Below, piece after piece: positions 1-6,211 of a stretch of DNA of 10,488 nucleotides. This DNA is from Candidatus Izemoplasma sp. (lineage in GTDB: Bacteria > Bacillota_I > Bacilli_A > Izemoplasmatales > Izemoplasmataceae), in assembly GCA_021736285.1 (NCBI GenBank), contig JAIPGE010000037.1, positions 1 through 10,488 on the forward strand, given 5' to 3'. The notes beneath the pieces were generated by a model that had not been told where the DNA came from, did not search any database, and saw only the letters and a program-made list of their open reading frames with translations. Both the position numbers and the translations under genes were made by a program. Position 1 is the stretch's first letter, and every line of letters begins with the position of its first letter.

Positions 1-544
1 AATCTTGTTAAAAGCTACAAAGGAATTGTTTGCTCAACTTAATATTTCGAAACAAGATCAAACATGGGCAAGTTTAGCATTTGGACGTCTAGAGAAGATT
101 CATGTGACAGACCATCCTGTTCCAATTTTCCCAAGACTTGAACAAAAAGAAGAAGAAGCATACATTAAAGACATGATTAATCCACCAAAACAGTCACCGA
201 AACAACCAAAAATAAAAGATGACAACTTCGCAACCATTGAAGATTTCACAAAACTTGAGATAGTTGTTGGTGAAGTCATATCCAGTAAAGCTCATCCAAA
301 CGCAGATCGGTTGTTAGTTAGTAAGATAGACACAGGAGACCGGGTACGTCAAATTGTATCTGGAATTAAACCCCATTACAGCCCAGAGGATTTCGTTGGT
401 AAAAAAGTTATTGTGATTAAAAATTTAAAACCTGTTGAATTACGCGGAGAATTAAGTGAGGGCATGATTCTAGCAGGTAAAAACAAAAAAATATTAGAAG
501 TCTTGCAAGTGGATAAACTTAATAAAGGCGATATAATTTCATAA
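1..544 (+). CDS. metG: Methionyl-tRNA synthetase, C-terminal part (5' truncated by window)
   Basis: This is the C-terminal end of MetRS, which charges tRNA-Met in the cytoplasm. The frame is open through the left edge; the TTG at 5 is an internal Leu codon, not a start. The first ~45 visible residues match the end of the anticodon-binding helical domain, ending in the typical 'PIFPRLE'. A charged, Pro/Lys-rich linker follows. From about residue 76 comes the EMAP/Trbp111-type OB-fold tRNA-binding domain: 'FTKLEIVVGEV', 'HPNADRLLV', 'VSGIKPHY', 'VIVIKNLKPVELRG' and 'SEGMILAG'. In bacteria this appended domain dimerises MetRS and helps tRNA binding. A stand-alone Trbp111 protein is unlikely because the upstream residues read as MetRS. 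The HIGH and KMSKS motifs lie outside the window. The gene ends in TAA just before a hairpin terminator. Confidence 0.93.
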   Translation, partial: ILLKATKELFAQLNISKQDQTWASLAFGRLEKIHVTDHPVPIFPRLEQKEEEAYIKDMINPPKQSPKQPKIKDDNFATIEDFTKLEIVVGEVISSKAHPNADRLLVSKIDTGDRVRQIVSGIKPHYSPEDFVGKKVIVIKNLKPVELRGELSEGMILAGKNKKILEVLQVDKLNKGDIIS

Positions 545-555
545 CAATTCATCCC

Positions 556-583
556 AAACGCCGAAGATATTTCGGCGTTTTAT
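556..583 (+). terminator. Rho-independent terminator after metG
   Basis: A perfect 10-bp stem (AAACGCCGAA 556-565 with TTCGGCGTTT 571-580) closes a 5-nt loop and is followed by a short, imperfect T tract (TTTTATT). The tail is weaker than those of the other terminators here. It ends only about 18 nt before the next start codon, so partial readthrough into the downstream gene is plausible. Confidence 0.8.
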
Positions 584-588
584 TACAA

Positions 589-596
589 AGAGGTGA
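589..596 (+). promoter_or_regulatory. Shine-Dalgarno site that sets the diguanylate cyclase start
   Basis: AGAGGTGA matches the anti-SD closely and lies 5 nt before the ATG at 602. The in-frame GTG at 593 is inside this site, so it cannot be the initiator; translation should begin at 602. Confidence 0.8.
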
Positions 597-601
597 CAAA
601 C

Positions 602-2146
602 ATGCAAAAACAAAGTAAATCATTGTTTATCTGGATTACTATCGCCTTTGCGTTAGTATATGTTTTTGTTATTGCGGTTTTGATATATAATTATCAGGAC
701 GCTAAAGGGAGTTACTATCAAGACAAGTATGACGAACAACATTTTCAAATAGAATCAAAAGTGAATAGTTATGCGGCATTTGCGGATTATTTTTTCGAAA
801 AAATAGTTAACGATGAAAGTGTATTATATCGCTACAATCAAGCTGTAACAGGAGACTCAGTAACGCAGGATATTATTCGGCAAGAATTATATCAGTATTA
901 CAGCAATGACTATACATTGATGCAAACATATAGTTTTAGACAGTTCCATTTTCATCTTCCTGATAATACTAGTTTTTTAAGAATGGACCAGCCTGAAATA
1001 TATGGTGATGATTTATCAGATTTTCGTTATAGTGTTGCCTATGTCAATCGCGAACAGGAGTATATCTCAGGATTTGAAGAGGGACGAACATTTAGTGGTT
1101 ATCGGTATGTATTCCCTATGACGTATCAAGACAAACATATTGGGAGTGTCGAACTGAGTGTTTCAATGACTGATATTTTATCGGACTTAAATGCTCGATA
1201 CCAGGATAAGGACTACATGATGATTATTGAACGAGATGTTGTTGACAATAAAGTCTTTGATGATGAATTAGATAGTTATATGTTGAGTTTTTCAACCGAT
1301 TATTATATTGAAAAAACAGCAATAGCAAATGATAATTTTAATGTTCTATCAAGTGAGTTATTTAATCAATTGTTGGGTAATGTCTCTAAAGAAAAACTTG
1401 ACTTGGGAAATTATCAGGACAAACAGGTCAGCATTGTTTATGAACAGAGTAGATATGATTTTATTTTCGTACCCCTCGTTAATATGAATGATGAAGCAGT
1501 AGGGTATATCATTACTCTAGAGACGGCTGAAGCATTTACAGAATTACGGATTAGATATATTTCTTATTTTATCGCGACAACAGTTTTTGTAGGAAGTAAT
1601 TATGTGTTGTTCTTATTTATTGATAAAGCCAGAAAAAAACTACGTGAAATTAGTCAACATGACTCATTAACAGGAATTTATAACCGCCGTTATCTCGATC
1701 AATTTTTAGAGAAAGAAATTGCTCGTAGCAAACGTTCAAAAATGCCGTTTAGTCTTTTGATGTTTGACATTGACCACTTTAAAGAAATAAATGATACTTA
1801 CGGACATTTAAAAGGCGATGCAGTACTAGAAAACCTGGTTAAAATAATCAATAATCATATCCGACAAGAAGATATCGTTGCGCGTTTTGGTGGTGAAGAA
1901 TTTGTCATCATCTTAATTAACACTGAAGGTGAAAATGCATTAACAAAAGCAAAACAGCTAACGAAACTTGTTGAAAAGTCAAACATTGCTGATTTAACAA
2001 TTACAATATCAATTGGTGTGACAACATTCGATGATGAGAGTACCATTGATACATTGATCCACAAAGCAGATACAGCATTATATTATGCAAAAGAACATGG
2101 TCGAAATAAGGCCATACGTTATCAAAAGGAAATGGATGATTCATAA
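602..2146 (+). CDS. Membrane diguanylate cyclase with dCache-like extracellular sensor (GGDEF protein)
   Basis: 514 aa from ATG 602, chosen because a good SD precedes it. It should make the second messenger c-di-GMP from two GTP at the inner face of the membrane. Order: TM1 (about residues 8-30), an extracytoplasmic sensor of ~285 residues, TM2 (about 319-340), a short linker, then GGDEF (about 350-510). The sensor carries 'FHFHLP' (115-120), 'LRM', 'YGDDLSDFR' (134-142), 'GFEEGR' (157-162) and 'IGSVELS', which I recognise as the pattern of the double Cache dCache_3 family; the ligand is unknown. The cyclase keeps 'DSLTGIYNRR', 'DIDHFKEINDTYGH', the active-site loop GGEEF (430-434), 'ITISIGVT' and 'ALYYAKEHGRN'. 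An RxxD inhibitory site (R421-D424) lies exactly five residues before GGEEF, so product feedback inhibition is expected. There is no EAL or HD-GYP domain. Its TAA overlaps the next ATG (TAATG). Confidence 0.93.
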   Translation: MQKQSKSLFIWITIAFALVYVFVIAVLIYNYQDAKGSYYQDKYDEQHFQIESKVNSYAAFADYFFEKIVNDESVLYRYNQAVTGDSVTQDIIRQELYQYYSNDYTLMQTYSFRQFHFHLPDNTSFLRMDQPEIYGDDLSDFRYSVAYVNREQEYISGFEEGRTFSGYRYVFPMTYQDKHIGSVELSVSMTDILSDLNARYQDKDYMMIIERDVVDNKVFDDELDSYMLSFSTDYYIEKTAIANDNFNVLSSELFNQLLGNVSKEKLDLGNYQDKQVSIVYEQSRYDFIFVPLVNMNDEAVGYIITLETAEAFTELRIRYISYFIATTVFVGSNYVLFLFIDKARKKLREISQHDSLTGIYNRRYLDQFLEKEIARSKRSKMPFSLLMFDIDHFKEINDTYGHLKGDAVLENLVKIINNHIRQEDIVARFGGEEFVIILINTEGENALTKAKQLTKLVEKSNIADLTITISIGVTTFDDESTIDTLIHKADTALYYAKEHGRNKAIRYQKEMDDS

Positions 2147-3033
2147 TGAAAAAATTGGTTTTAGTTTTAGTATTACTCACAGTAATGAGTGTTATAAAAG
2201 TAAACGCAGATACACTCAGTTATGACCCCATAACGATTACCATGGATAACTGCGTTGTTGATGAAACACAGACTGTCTTTTTTGATGTTTTAATTGATGA
2301 CACAGCGTATTCTTTACAGTCATCGATTAATCAAACATATTTAACAGAGTATCCTAATGCAGCCACCTTTGACTATTTAGGTCGTAATGGCTACCAAAGC
2401 TATTTGGCGTTTTATCCTGACGCAGATTTTTTCGCGGTAAATTGTTATACCAACATAGAGAGCATTACTGATACACTCATTACAGAGTATAAACTGATTG
2501 CTTTTGATGAATTGGGGAATGAAATCGTAACATCAGACGTCTATCAGATTGATGATGTGGGGTATAATCCAACCACAAATAGAACAGACTATTATCAGTA
2601 TGATGAAGCAACACAATCTTTCTCCATTGTCTCTTATGAAGCACCAACAGATCCTTTTACCGAAGGAGTAAATTTCTTCGGAACAGTATTTATAGGTTTT
2701 ATTTTATTTATGATGATGGCCTTTGTCGGAATTATTCCATTCATGGTTTTTAGCAAAAAAGCCAATAAAAATTATTACGTTATAAGTATGTTACTCAGTA
2801 ATGCTTTATTCATGCTTACACTGGTATTATTAATTACATTGTTATCAGATTTATTATTTAGTATGGCCCTCGTTATTTTGGCTCATCTATTAATAGACAT
2901 TGCAATGTTTAAATATATTGATAAACGATTCAACCCAACATATCGCGTTCTTGATGTCATTTACATTCACATTGTTTATTTATCATTACTATTCATCTTA
3001 TGGACGCTATTGCAACAAATGATTGTGACATAA
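2146..3033 (+). CDS. Exported two-cysteine domain protein with four C-terminal membrane helices (unrecognised)
   Basis: 295 aa; I do not recognise the family. An N-terminal signal peptide (about 1-21, ending VNA before D22) is followed by an ectodomain of ~155 residues with exactly two cysteines, C36 and C100. Four membrane helices follow at about 176-203, 211-232, 234-256 and 269-292. Lys-rich loops after helices 1 and 3 (about 204-209 and 257-267) fit the positive-inside rule with the ectodomain outside. It is a clear paralogue of the next gene: 'FDVLIDDTAY', 'YKLIAFDELG' and 'DYYQYDE' recur there as 'FDILIDETAY', 'YKLIAFEEDG' and 'NYYSYDT', and both cysteines are kept. The start codon shares one base with the upstream cyclase stop (TAATG), and the nearest purine-rich SD (AAAAGGA at 2124) is distant, so translational coupling to the cyclase is likely. 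A surface sensor, adhesin-like or transport-accessory role is possible but unproven. Confidence 0.85.
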   Translation: MKKLVLVLVLLTVMSVIKVNADTLSYDPITITMDNCVVDETQTVFFDVLIDDTAYSLQSSINQTYLTEYPNAATFDYLGRNGYQSYLAFYPDADFFAVNCYTNIESITDTLITEYKLIAFDELGNEIVTSDVYQIDDVGYNPTTNRTDYYQYDEATQSFSIVSYEAPTDPFTEGVNFFGTVFIGFILFMMMAFVGIIPFMVFSKKANKNYYVISMLLSNALFMLTLVLLITLLSDLLFSMALVILAHLLIDIAMFKYIDKRFNPTYRVLDVIYIHIVYLSLLFILWTLLQQMIVT

Positions 3034-3052
3034 TTAGGAAGGAAGATTAGAC

Positions 3053-3661
3053 ATGATGCAAAAAATATTTCTAGGGATTGTTTTAGGATTGCTGTTTTCA
3101 ACACAAACAATTAAGGCAGATGTTGTCAGTTTTCACCCTGTAACCATCATCACAGAAGATTGTGAAACAGATATCTATTTCGATATTTTAATTGATGAAA
3201 CAGCCTACGAATTAAATGATGAAATAGCAACTAATAATTTCACACAATTTAGTGATCTATCAAATCTCACTTACTTAACTCGAAGTACTTATGTGAGTTA
3301 TAGTGCCTACCATCCTGATGCATACGCAAATCTTACGGCGTGTTATGTAAGGTTCCCTAAAGTGGTGGATAATGATATTAGCACATACAAACTGATTGCT
3401 TTTGAAGAAGATGGTTCTATCTTAAAAATATCAGATATAAGATATTTAAGTGAAATAACAAACACCGATAATATAAAACCCGGTCAAGTTAATTATTATT
3501 CATATGACACAGGCGCAGAGATCTTCACGGTAGAAACACACACGTATCCACAAGATACCTTCTATGCGAATGGTACGTTTTATATTCTTCTTATTGGTGC
3601 GATATTAATCATCGCCCCAGGTGTCTTATGGATTGTTAAAAAAACAAAACTGCTTCAATGA
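3053..3661 (+). CDS. Exported two-cysteine domain protein with single C-terminal anchor (paralogue of preceding gene)
   Basis: 202 aa, function unknown. The signal peptide is about 1-22 (ending IKA before D23), followed by an ectodomain with only two cysteines, C37 and C97, at positions equivalent to C36 and C100 of the upstream protein. A single membrane helix (about 175-196) and a short basic tail (KKTKLLQ) should leave the domain outside and the tail in the cytoplasm. It aligns with the upstream protein along the whole ectodomain and first helix but lacks the last three helices, so the pair looks like a tandem duplication followed by loss or gain of the C-terminal helices. AGGAAGGA at 3036-3043 is a strong SD 9 nt before ATG 3053; ATG 3056 is a possible alternative. 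It lies 19 nt after the upstream stop, so same operon. It ends in TGA, showing TGA is not Trp here. No terminator is evident before the next promoter. Confidence 0.84.
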   Translation: MMQKIFLGIVLGLLFSTQTIKADVVSFHPVTIITEDCETDIYFDILIDETAYELNDEIATNNFTQFSDLSNLTYLTRSTYVSYSAYHPDAYANLTACYVRFPKVVDNDISTYKLIAFEEDGSILKISDIRYLSEITNTDNIKPGQVNYYSYDTGAEIFTVETHTYPQDTFYANGTFYILLIGAILIIAPGVLWIVKKTKLLQ

Positions 3662-3689
3662 TTTCAGATATTCTTTTAGGTAAAATAAG

Positions 3690-3718
3690 TTGACAAACGA
3701 AGCAAAATACTATATTAT
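3690..3718 (+). promoter_or_regulatory. Sigma-A-type promoter of rplM-rpsI
   Basis: Consensus -35 TTGACA (3690-3695), 17-nt spacer and -10 TATTAT (3713-3718). An overlapping TATATT at 3711 would give a 15-nt spacer. Predicted transcript start is near 3725. Confidence 0.8.
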
Positions 3719-3724
3719 ATAGAC

Positions 3725-3772
3725 CGGTACATTTACACCCACGCCCACAATAAAAACTATTGGAGGCTTATT
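3725..3772 (+). promoter_or_regulatory. Short rplM 5' leader, candidate L13 autoregulatory leader
   Basis: About 48 nt lie between the predicted transcript start and the rplM ATG. They contain ACCGGT near the 5' end, a C-rich segment (ACACCCACGCCCAC, 3735-3748), and a small hairpin (CAATA 3748-3752 with TATTG 3758-3762) that abuts and partly covers the SD GGAGG (3762-3766). Firmicutes rplM leaders commonly carry the Rfam L13_leader element, thought to mediate feedback by L13. Position and size fit, but I cannot confirm the family consensus by eye. Confidence 0.4.
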
Positions 3773-4207
3773 ATGAAAACATTCATGGCAAATAAAGACA
3801 ATATCAAACGTCGTTGGTTTGTTGTTGATGCGAAGGAAAAACGCGTTGGTCGCTTAGCGACCGAAGTTGCAACTTTACTTCGTGGAAAACATAAACCAAC
3901 ATTTACACCACATGTAGATTGTGGCGACTACGTTATCGTAGTTAACGCAAAAGACGTTGAACTGACTGGAAAAAAATGGGATCAAAAGAAATATTACAGA
4001 CATTCTCGTTATCCAGGTGGATTGAAACAACCAACCGCACGTGATTTAAACAACACGTTCCCAGAACGCATTGTTGAGTATGCTGTTAAAGGTATGCTAC
4101 CAAAAGGTAAATTAGGGCGTCAAATTGGTAAAAAATTATTTGTTTATGCTGGAAATGAGCATAAACACGCAGCGCAACAACCCGTTGCCTACGAATTGAA
4201 AGGTTAG
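3773..4207 (+). CDS. rplM: 50S ribosomal protein L13
   Basis: 144 aa, the usual full length. L13 is an early-assembling large-subunit protein that binds 23S rRNA. Family signatures are all present: 'RRWFVVDAKEKRVGRLA' near the N-terminus, 'LRGKHKPTFTPHVDCGDYV', 'ELTGKKWDQKKYYRHSRYPGG', 'PERIVEYAVKGMLPKGKLGR' and the C-terminal 'LFVYAGNEHKHAAQQP'. The start is fixed by GGAGG (3762-3766) 6 nt upstream. It begins the conserved rplM-rpsI operon, with its own promoter at 3690 and possible leader-based feedback. Nothing looks broken. Confidence 0.98.
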   Translation: MKTFMANKDNIKRRWFVVDAKEKRVGRLATEVATLLRGKHKPTFTPHVDCGDYVIVVNAKDVELTGKKWDQKKYYRHSRYPGGLKQPTARDLNNTFPERIVEYAVKGMLPKGKLGRQIGKKLFVYAGNEHKHAAQQPVAYELKG

Positions 4208-4219
4208 GAGGAATTATAC

Positions 4220-4615
4220 ATGGCCAAACAAGTAGAATATCGAGGAACAGGACGTAGAAAACGCTCTGTTGCAAGAGTTATGTTAGTACCTGGCACAGGT
4301 AAATTCATTATTAATAACCGCCGTTTTGACGAATATATTCCATCTGCAGCTGTACGCTTAGATGTTGAACAACCACTCACGTTAACCGAAAATATGAAAA
4401 CATTTGATATTGAAGTTAATGTTAAAGGTGGTGGACTTTCAGGACAAGCTGGCGCAATCCGACACGGATTAACACGCGCATTACTTGAAGTAAATCCTGA
4501 TTACCGTAAAACCTTAAAAGTTGCCGGATTAATCACCCGCGACCCACCCGTTAAAGAACGTAAGAAATACGGTCTTAAAAAAGCACGTCGTGCACCACAA
4601 TTCAGTAAACGTTAA
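4220..4615 (+). CDS. rpsI: 30S ribosomal protein S9
   Basis: 131 aa, normal length. S9 sits in the small-subunit head, and its basic C-terminal tail reaches the P-site tRNA. Visible signatures are 'YRGTGRRKRSVARV' (7-20), 'VKGGGLSGQAGAIRHG' (68-83), 'ALLEVNPDYR' and the terminal 'ERKKYGLKKARRAPQFSKR' with the conserved final Arg. Its SD AGGAGG (4206-4211) overlaps the TAG stop of rplM and lies 8 nt before the ATG, consistent with coupled translation from one mRNA. One variation: residues 108-110 read Asp-Pro-Pro, where many homologues have Asp-Ala-Arg or Asp-Pro-Arg just before the basic tail. Confidence 0.98.
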   Translation: MAKQVEYRGTGRRKRSVARVMLVPGTGKFIINNRRFDEYIPSAAVRLDVEQPLTLTENMKTFDIEVNVKGGGLSGQAGAIRHGLTRALLEVNPDYRKTLKVAGLITRDPPVKERKKYGLKKARRAPQFSKR

Positions 4616-4630
4616 ACACTTATTGCCAAC

Positions 4631-4662
4631 AAAAAACACAACCTCCCACGTTGTGTTTTTTT
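4631..4662 (+). terminator. Rho-independent terminator after rpsI
   Basis: The 7-bp core stem ACACAAC (4636-4642) with GTTGTGT (4650-4656) closes a 7-nt loop. It is extended by A-T pairs from an upstream A run and followed by T4656-T4662. It closes the rplM-rpsI unit. Confidence 0.9.
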
Positions 4663-4672
4663 AACGATTTTG

Positions 4673-4701
4673 TTGTAATTATTCAATTACTATACTATAA
4701 T
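4673..4701 (+). promoter_or_regulatory. Promoter of gltX
   Basis: -35 TTGTAA (4673-4678), 17-nt spacer and perfect -10 TATAAT (4696-4701). The predicted start near 4708 leaves a leader of only ~23 nt, so there is no room for a T-box or other riboswitch. Confidence 0.78.
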
Positions 4702-4730
4702 GTTTTTAGCACATTCAAGGAGTCGATAAG

Positions 4731-6155
4731 ATGAAAAATGTACGCGTTAGATACGCACCAAGTCCGACAGGACACTTACATATTGGTAATGCACGCACCG
4801 CGCTTTTTAATTATTTATTTGCAAAAAGACATAAGGGATCTTTTGTTGTACGTATTGAAGACACCGATACGTTACGGAATGTTGAAGGTGGACTTGAATC
4901 ACAATTGAAATATCTGAAATGGCTCGGTATTGATTGGGATGAGTCGATTGACCAGGAAGGCGAATATGGACCATATCGGCAACTAGAACGACTAGATATT
5001 TACAAAAAATATGCCCAACAATTATTAGATCAAGGACTTGCCTACAAATGTTATTGTACAGAAGAAGAATTGGAGGCGGAACGTGAAGAATTAATCAAAC
5101 TTGGAAAAGATAAATTGCATTATTCAAGGAAATGTTATCATTTAAAAGAGGACAAAGAATTACCTTATGTACTTCGTTTTAAAGTACCAGATGACACAAC
5201 ATATACCTTTAATGATGTTGTTAAAGGAGAGGTTACATTTCATAGTGAAGATGTTGGCGATTGGGTATTGATGAAACGCAATGGTATTCCAACATATAAC
5301 TTTGCATGTGTTGTTGATGATCATTTAATGAAGATAAGTCACGTCTTACGGGGTGAAGATCACATCACAAATACACCAAAACAAATGATGGTCTACCGCG
5401 CGTTTGGATGGGATGCACCAACCTTTGGTCACATGACATTAATTGTAAATGAAAACAATAAAAAATTATCAAAACGAGACCAATCAATTATTCAATATAT
5501 TGAACAGTATCAAGAACTTGGTTATTTACCAGATGCATTATTTAATTTTATTGCATTGTTAGGGTGGTCTCCAGACAGCAAAAAAGAAATCTTAAATAAA
5601 CAACAGTTGATTCAGCTATTTGATGAAAAACGGTTGTCGACGTCACCTGCTAAGTTTGATAAAGAAAAACTTGCTTTTATCAATAATCGCTATATAAAAA
5701 AACTACATACCGACGAACTCATTGAACTGTGTATGCCGCATCTTGTTGAAGCAGATATTGCTCAAGAAAGAGATATGAATTGGATTGAACAGCTGGTTTC
5801 AATGTTCCAAGACCGCTTAAGTTATGGAGCTGAAATTGTTGAGTTATATGATGAATTTTTTAATCAATCATTCAAACTTAATCATGAAATGAAAGAATTT
5901 TTAGATCAAGAAGGAGTCAATAATACACTCAAAGTATTTAGAGACTTAATTGAAGGATGGCAAGAATTCACTGAAGAAAATATTAAATTATTGATTAAAG
6001 CAACACAAAAAATATCAGAAGCAAAAGGTAAAATGCTGTACATGCCATTAAGAATCGCAACAACAGCTCAAATGCATGGACCAGATTTACCAAAAGCGCT
6101 CGCTTTATTAGGAAAACATACCGTATTAGAACGGGTAGAAGAAAACATCAAATAG
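4731..6155 (+). CDS. gltX: Glutamyl-tRNA synthetase
   Basis: 474 aa, the typical bacterial length. This class I enzyme attaches Glu to tRNA-Glu and, in most low-GC Gram-positives, also to tRNA-Gln for later amidation; whether it is non-discriminating here is inference. The N-terminus reads 'RYAPSPTGHLHIGNARTALFN' minus the last residue, with HIGH-type HIGN at 17-20. A zinc knuckle is visible as C107-x-C109 with C135-x-H137. 'FACVVDDHLMKISHVLRGEDH' covers the conserved active-site strand, and the KMSKS counterpart is KLSKR at 245-249. The helical anticodon-binding half follows to the end. AAGGAG (4717-4722) lies 8 nt before the ATG. The gene has its own promoter and terminator, and the TAG stop is inside the terminator stem. 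The usual downstream cysE is absent. Confidence 0.98.
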   Translation: MKNVRVRYAPSPTGHLHIGNARTALFNYLFAKRHKGSFVVRIEDTDTLRNVEGGLESQLKYLKWLGIDWDESIDQEGEYGPYRQLERLDIYKKYAQQLLDQGLAYKCYCTEEELEAEREELIKLGKDKLHYSRKCYHLKEDKELPYVLRFKVPDDTTYTFNDVVKGEVTFHSEDVGDWVLMKRNGIPTYNFACVVDDHLMKISHVLRGEDHITNTPKQMMVYRAFGWDAPTFGHMTLIVNENNKKLSKRDQSIIQYIEQYQELGYLPDALFNFIALLGWSPDSKKEILNKQQLIQLFDEKRLSTSPAKFDKEKLAFINNRYIKKLHTDELIELCMPHLVEADIAQERDMNWIEQLVSMFQDRLSYGAEIVELYDEFFNQSFKLNHEMKEFLDQEGVNNTLKVFRDLIEGWQEFTEENIKLLIKATQKISEAKGKMLYMPLRIATTAQMHGPDLPKALALLGKHTVLERVEENIK

Positions 6156-6179
6156 ACCTTTCGTAGGTCTATTTTTTTT
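6151..6179 (+). terminator. Rho-independent terminator after gltX
   Basis: An 8-bp perfect stem AATAGACC (6151-6158) with GGTCTATT (6166-6173) closes a 7-nt loop and is followed by an 8-T run (6172-6179). The left arm contains the gltX stop codon. The T run leads directly into the next promoter. Confidence 0.93.
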
Positions 6180-6187
6180 GCTATAAT
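6179..6187 (+). promoter_or_regulatory. Extended -10 promoter of the downstream membrane-protein gene
   Basis: TGCTATAAT is a perfect extended -10 (TGn + TATAAT at 6182-6187). No good -35 is visible because that position falls in the gltX terminator. Transcription should begin near 6194, after the in-frame ATG at 6191, which rules that codon out as the start. Confidence 0.7.
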
Positions 6188-6198
6188 AAGATGAAGCG

Positions 6199-6206
6199 AA
6201 AGGTGG
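6199..6206 (+). promoter_or_regulatory. Shine-Dalgarno site that sets the membrane-protein start
   Basis: AAAGGTGG lies 5 nt before ATG 6212. It selects that codon over the in-frame ATG at 6191, which has no SD and is upstream of the predicted transcript start. Confidence 0.75.
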
Positions 6207-6211
6207 TTACC

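Noticed and set aside
503..537. TTGCAA ... TATAAT as a promoter for the cyclase operon
   Set aside because: The 23-nt spacer is well outside the 16-18 nt range, so it was not annotated as a feature; the -10-like element is discussed as a finding.
541..601. c-di-GMP riboswitch in front of the cyclase
   Set aside because: Only a simple 10-bp terminator hairpin is present, and the interval is too short for a GEMM-type fold.
593..604. GTG at 593 as cyclase start, and likewise GTG at 7282 for cysS
   Set aside because: Each GTG overlaps the Shine-Dalgarno sequence itself. The ATGs at 602 and 7291 are correctly spaced.
1855..2064. Antisense open frames at 1855-2064, 4086-4274 and 8409-8618
   Set aside because: They are shadows of the GGDEF domain, rplM/rpsI and cysS, respectively. 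None has a ribosome-binding site or recognisable protein motif.
3421..3450. Imperfect inverted repeat CTTAAAAATATC / GATATTTAAG
   Set aside because: It is inside the coding sequence of the second exported paralogue, is pure AT-rich DNA with no T tract, and looks like chance.
3662..3689. Terminator between the exported-protein gene and rplM
   Set aside because: No stem followed by T residues could be found, so none is called. Readthrough into rplM-rpsI is possible.
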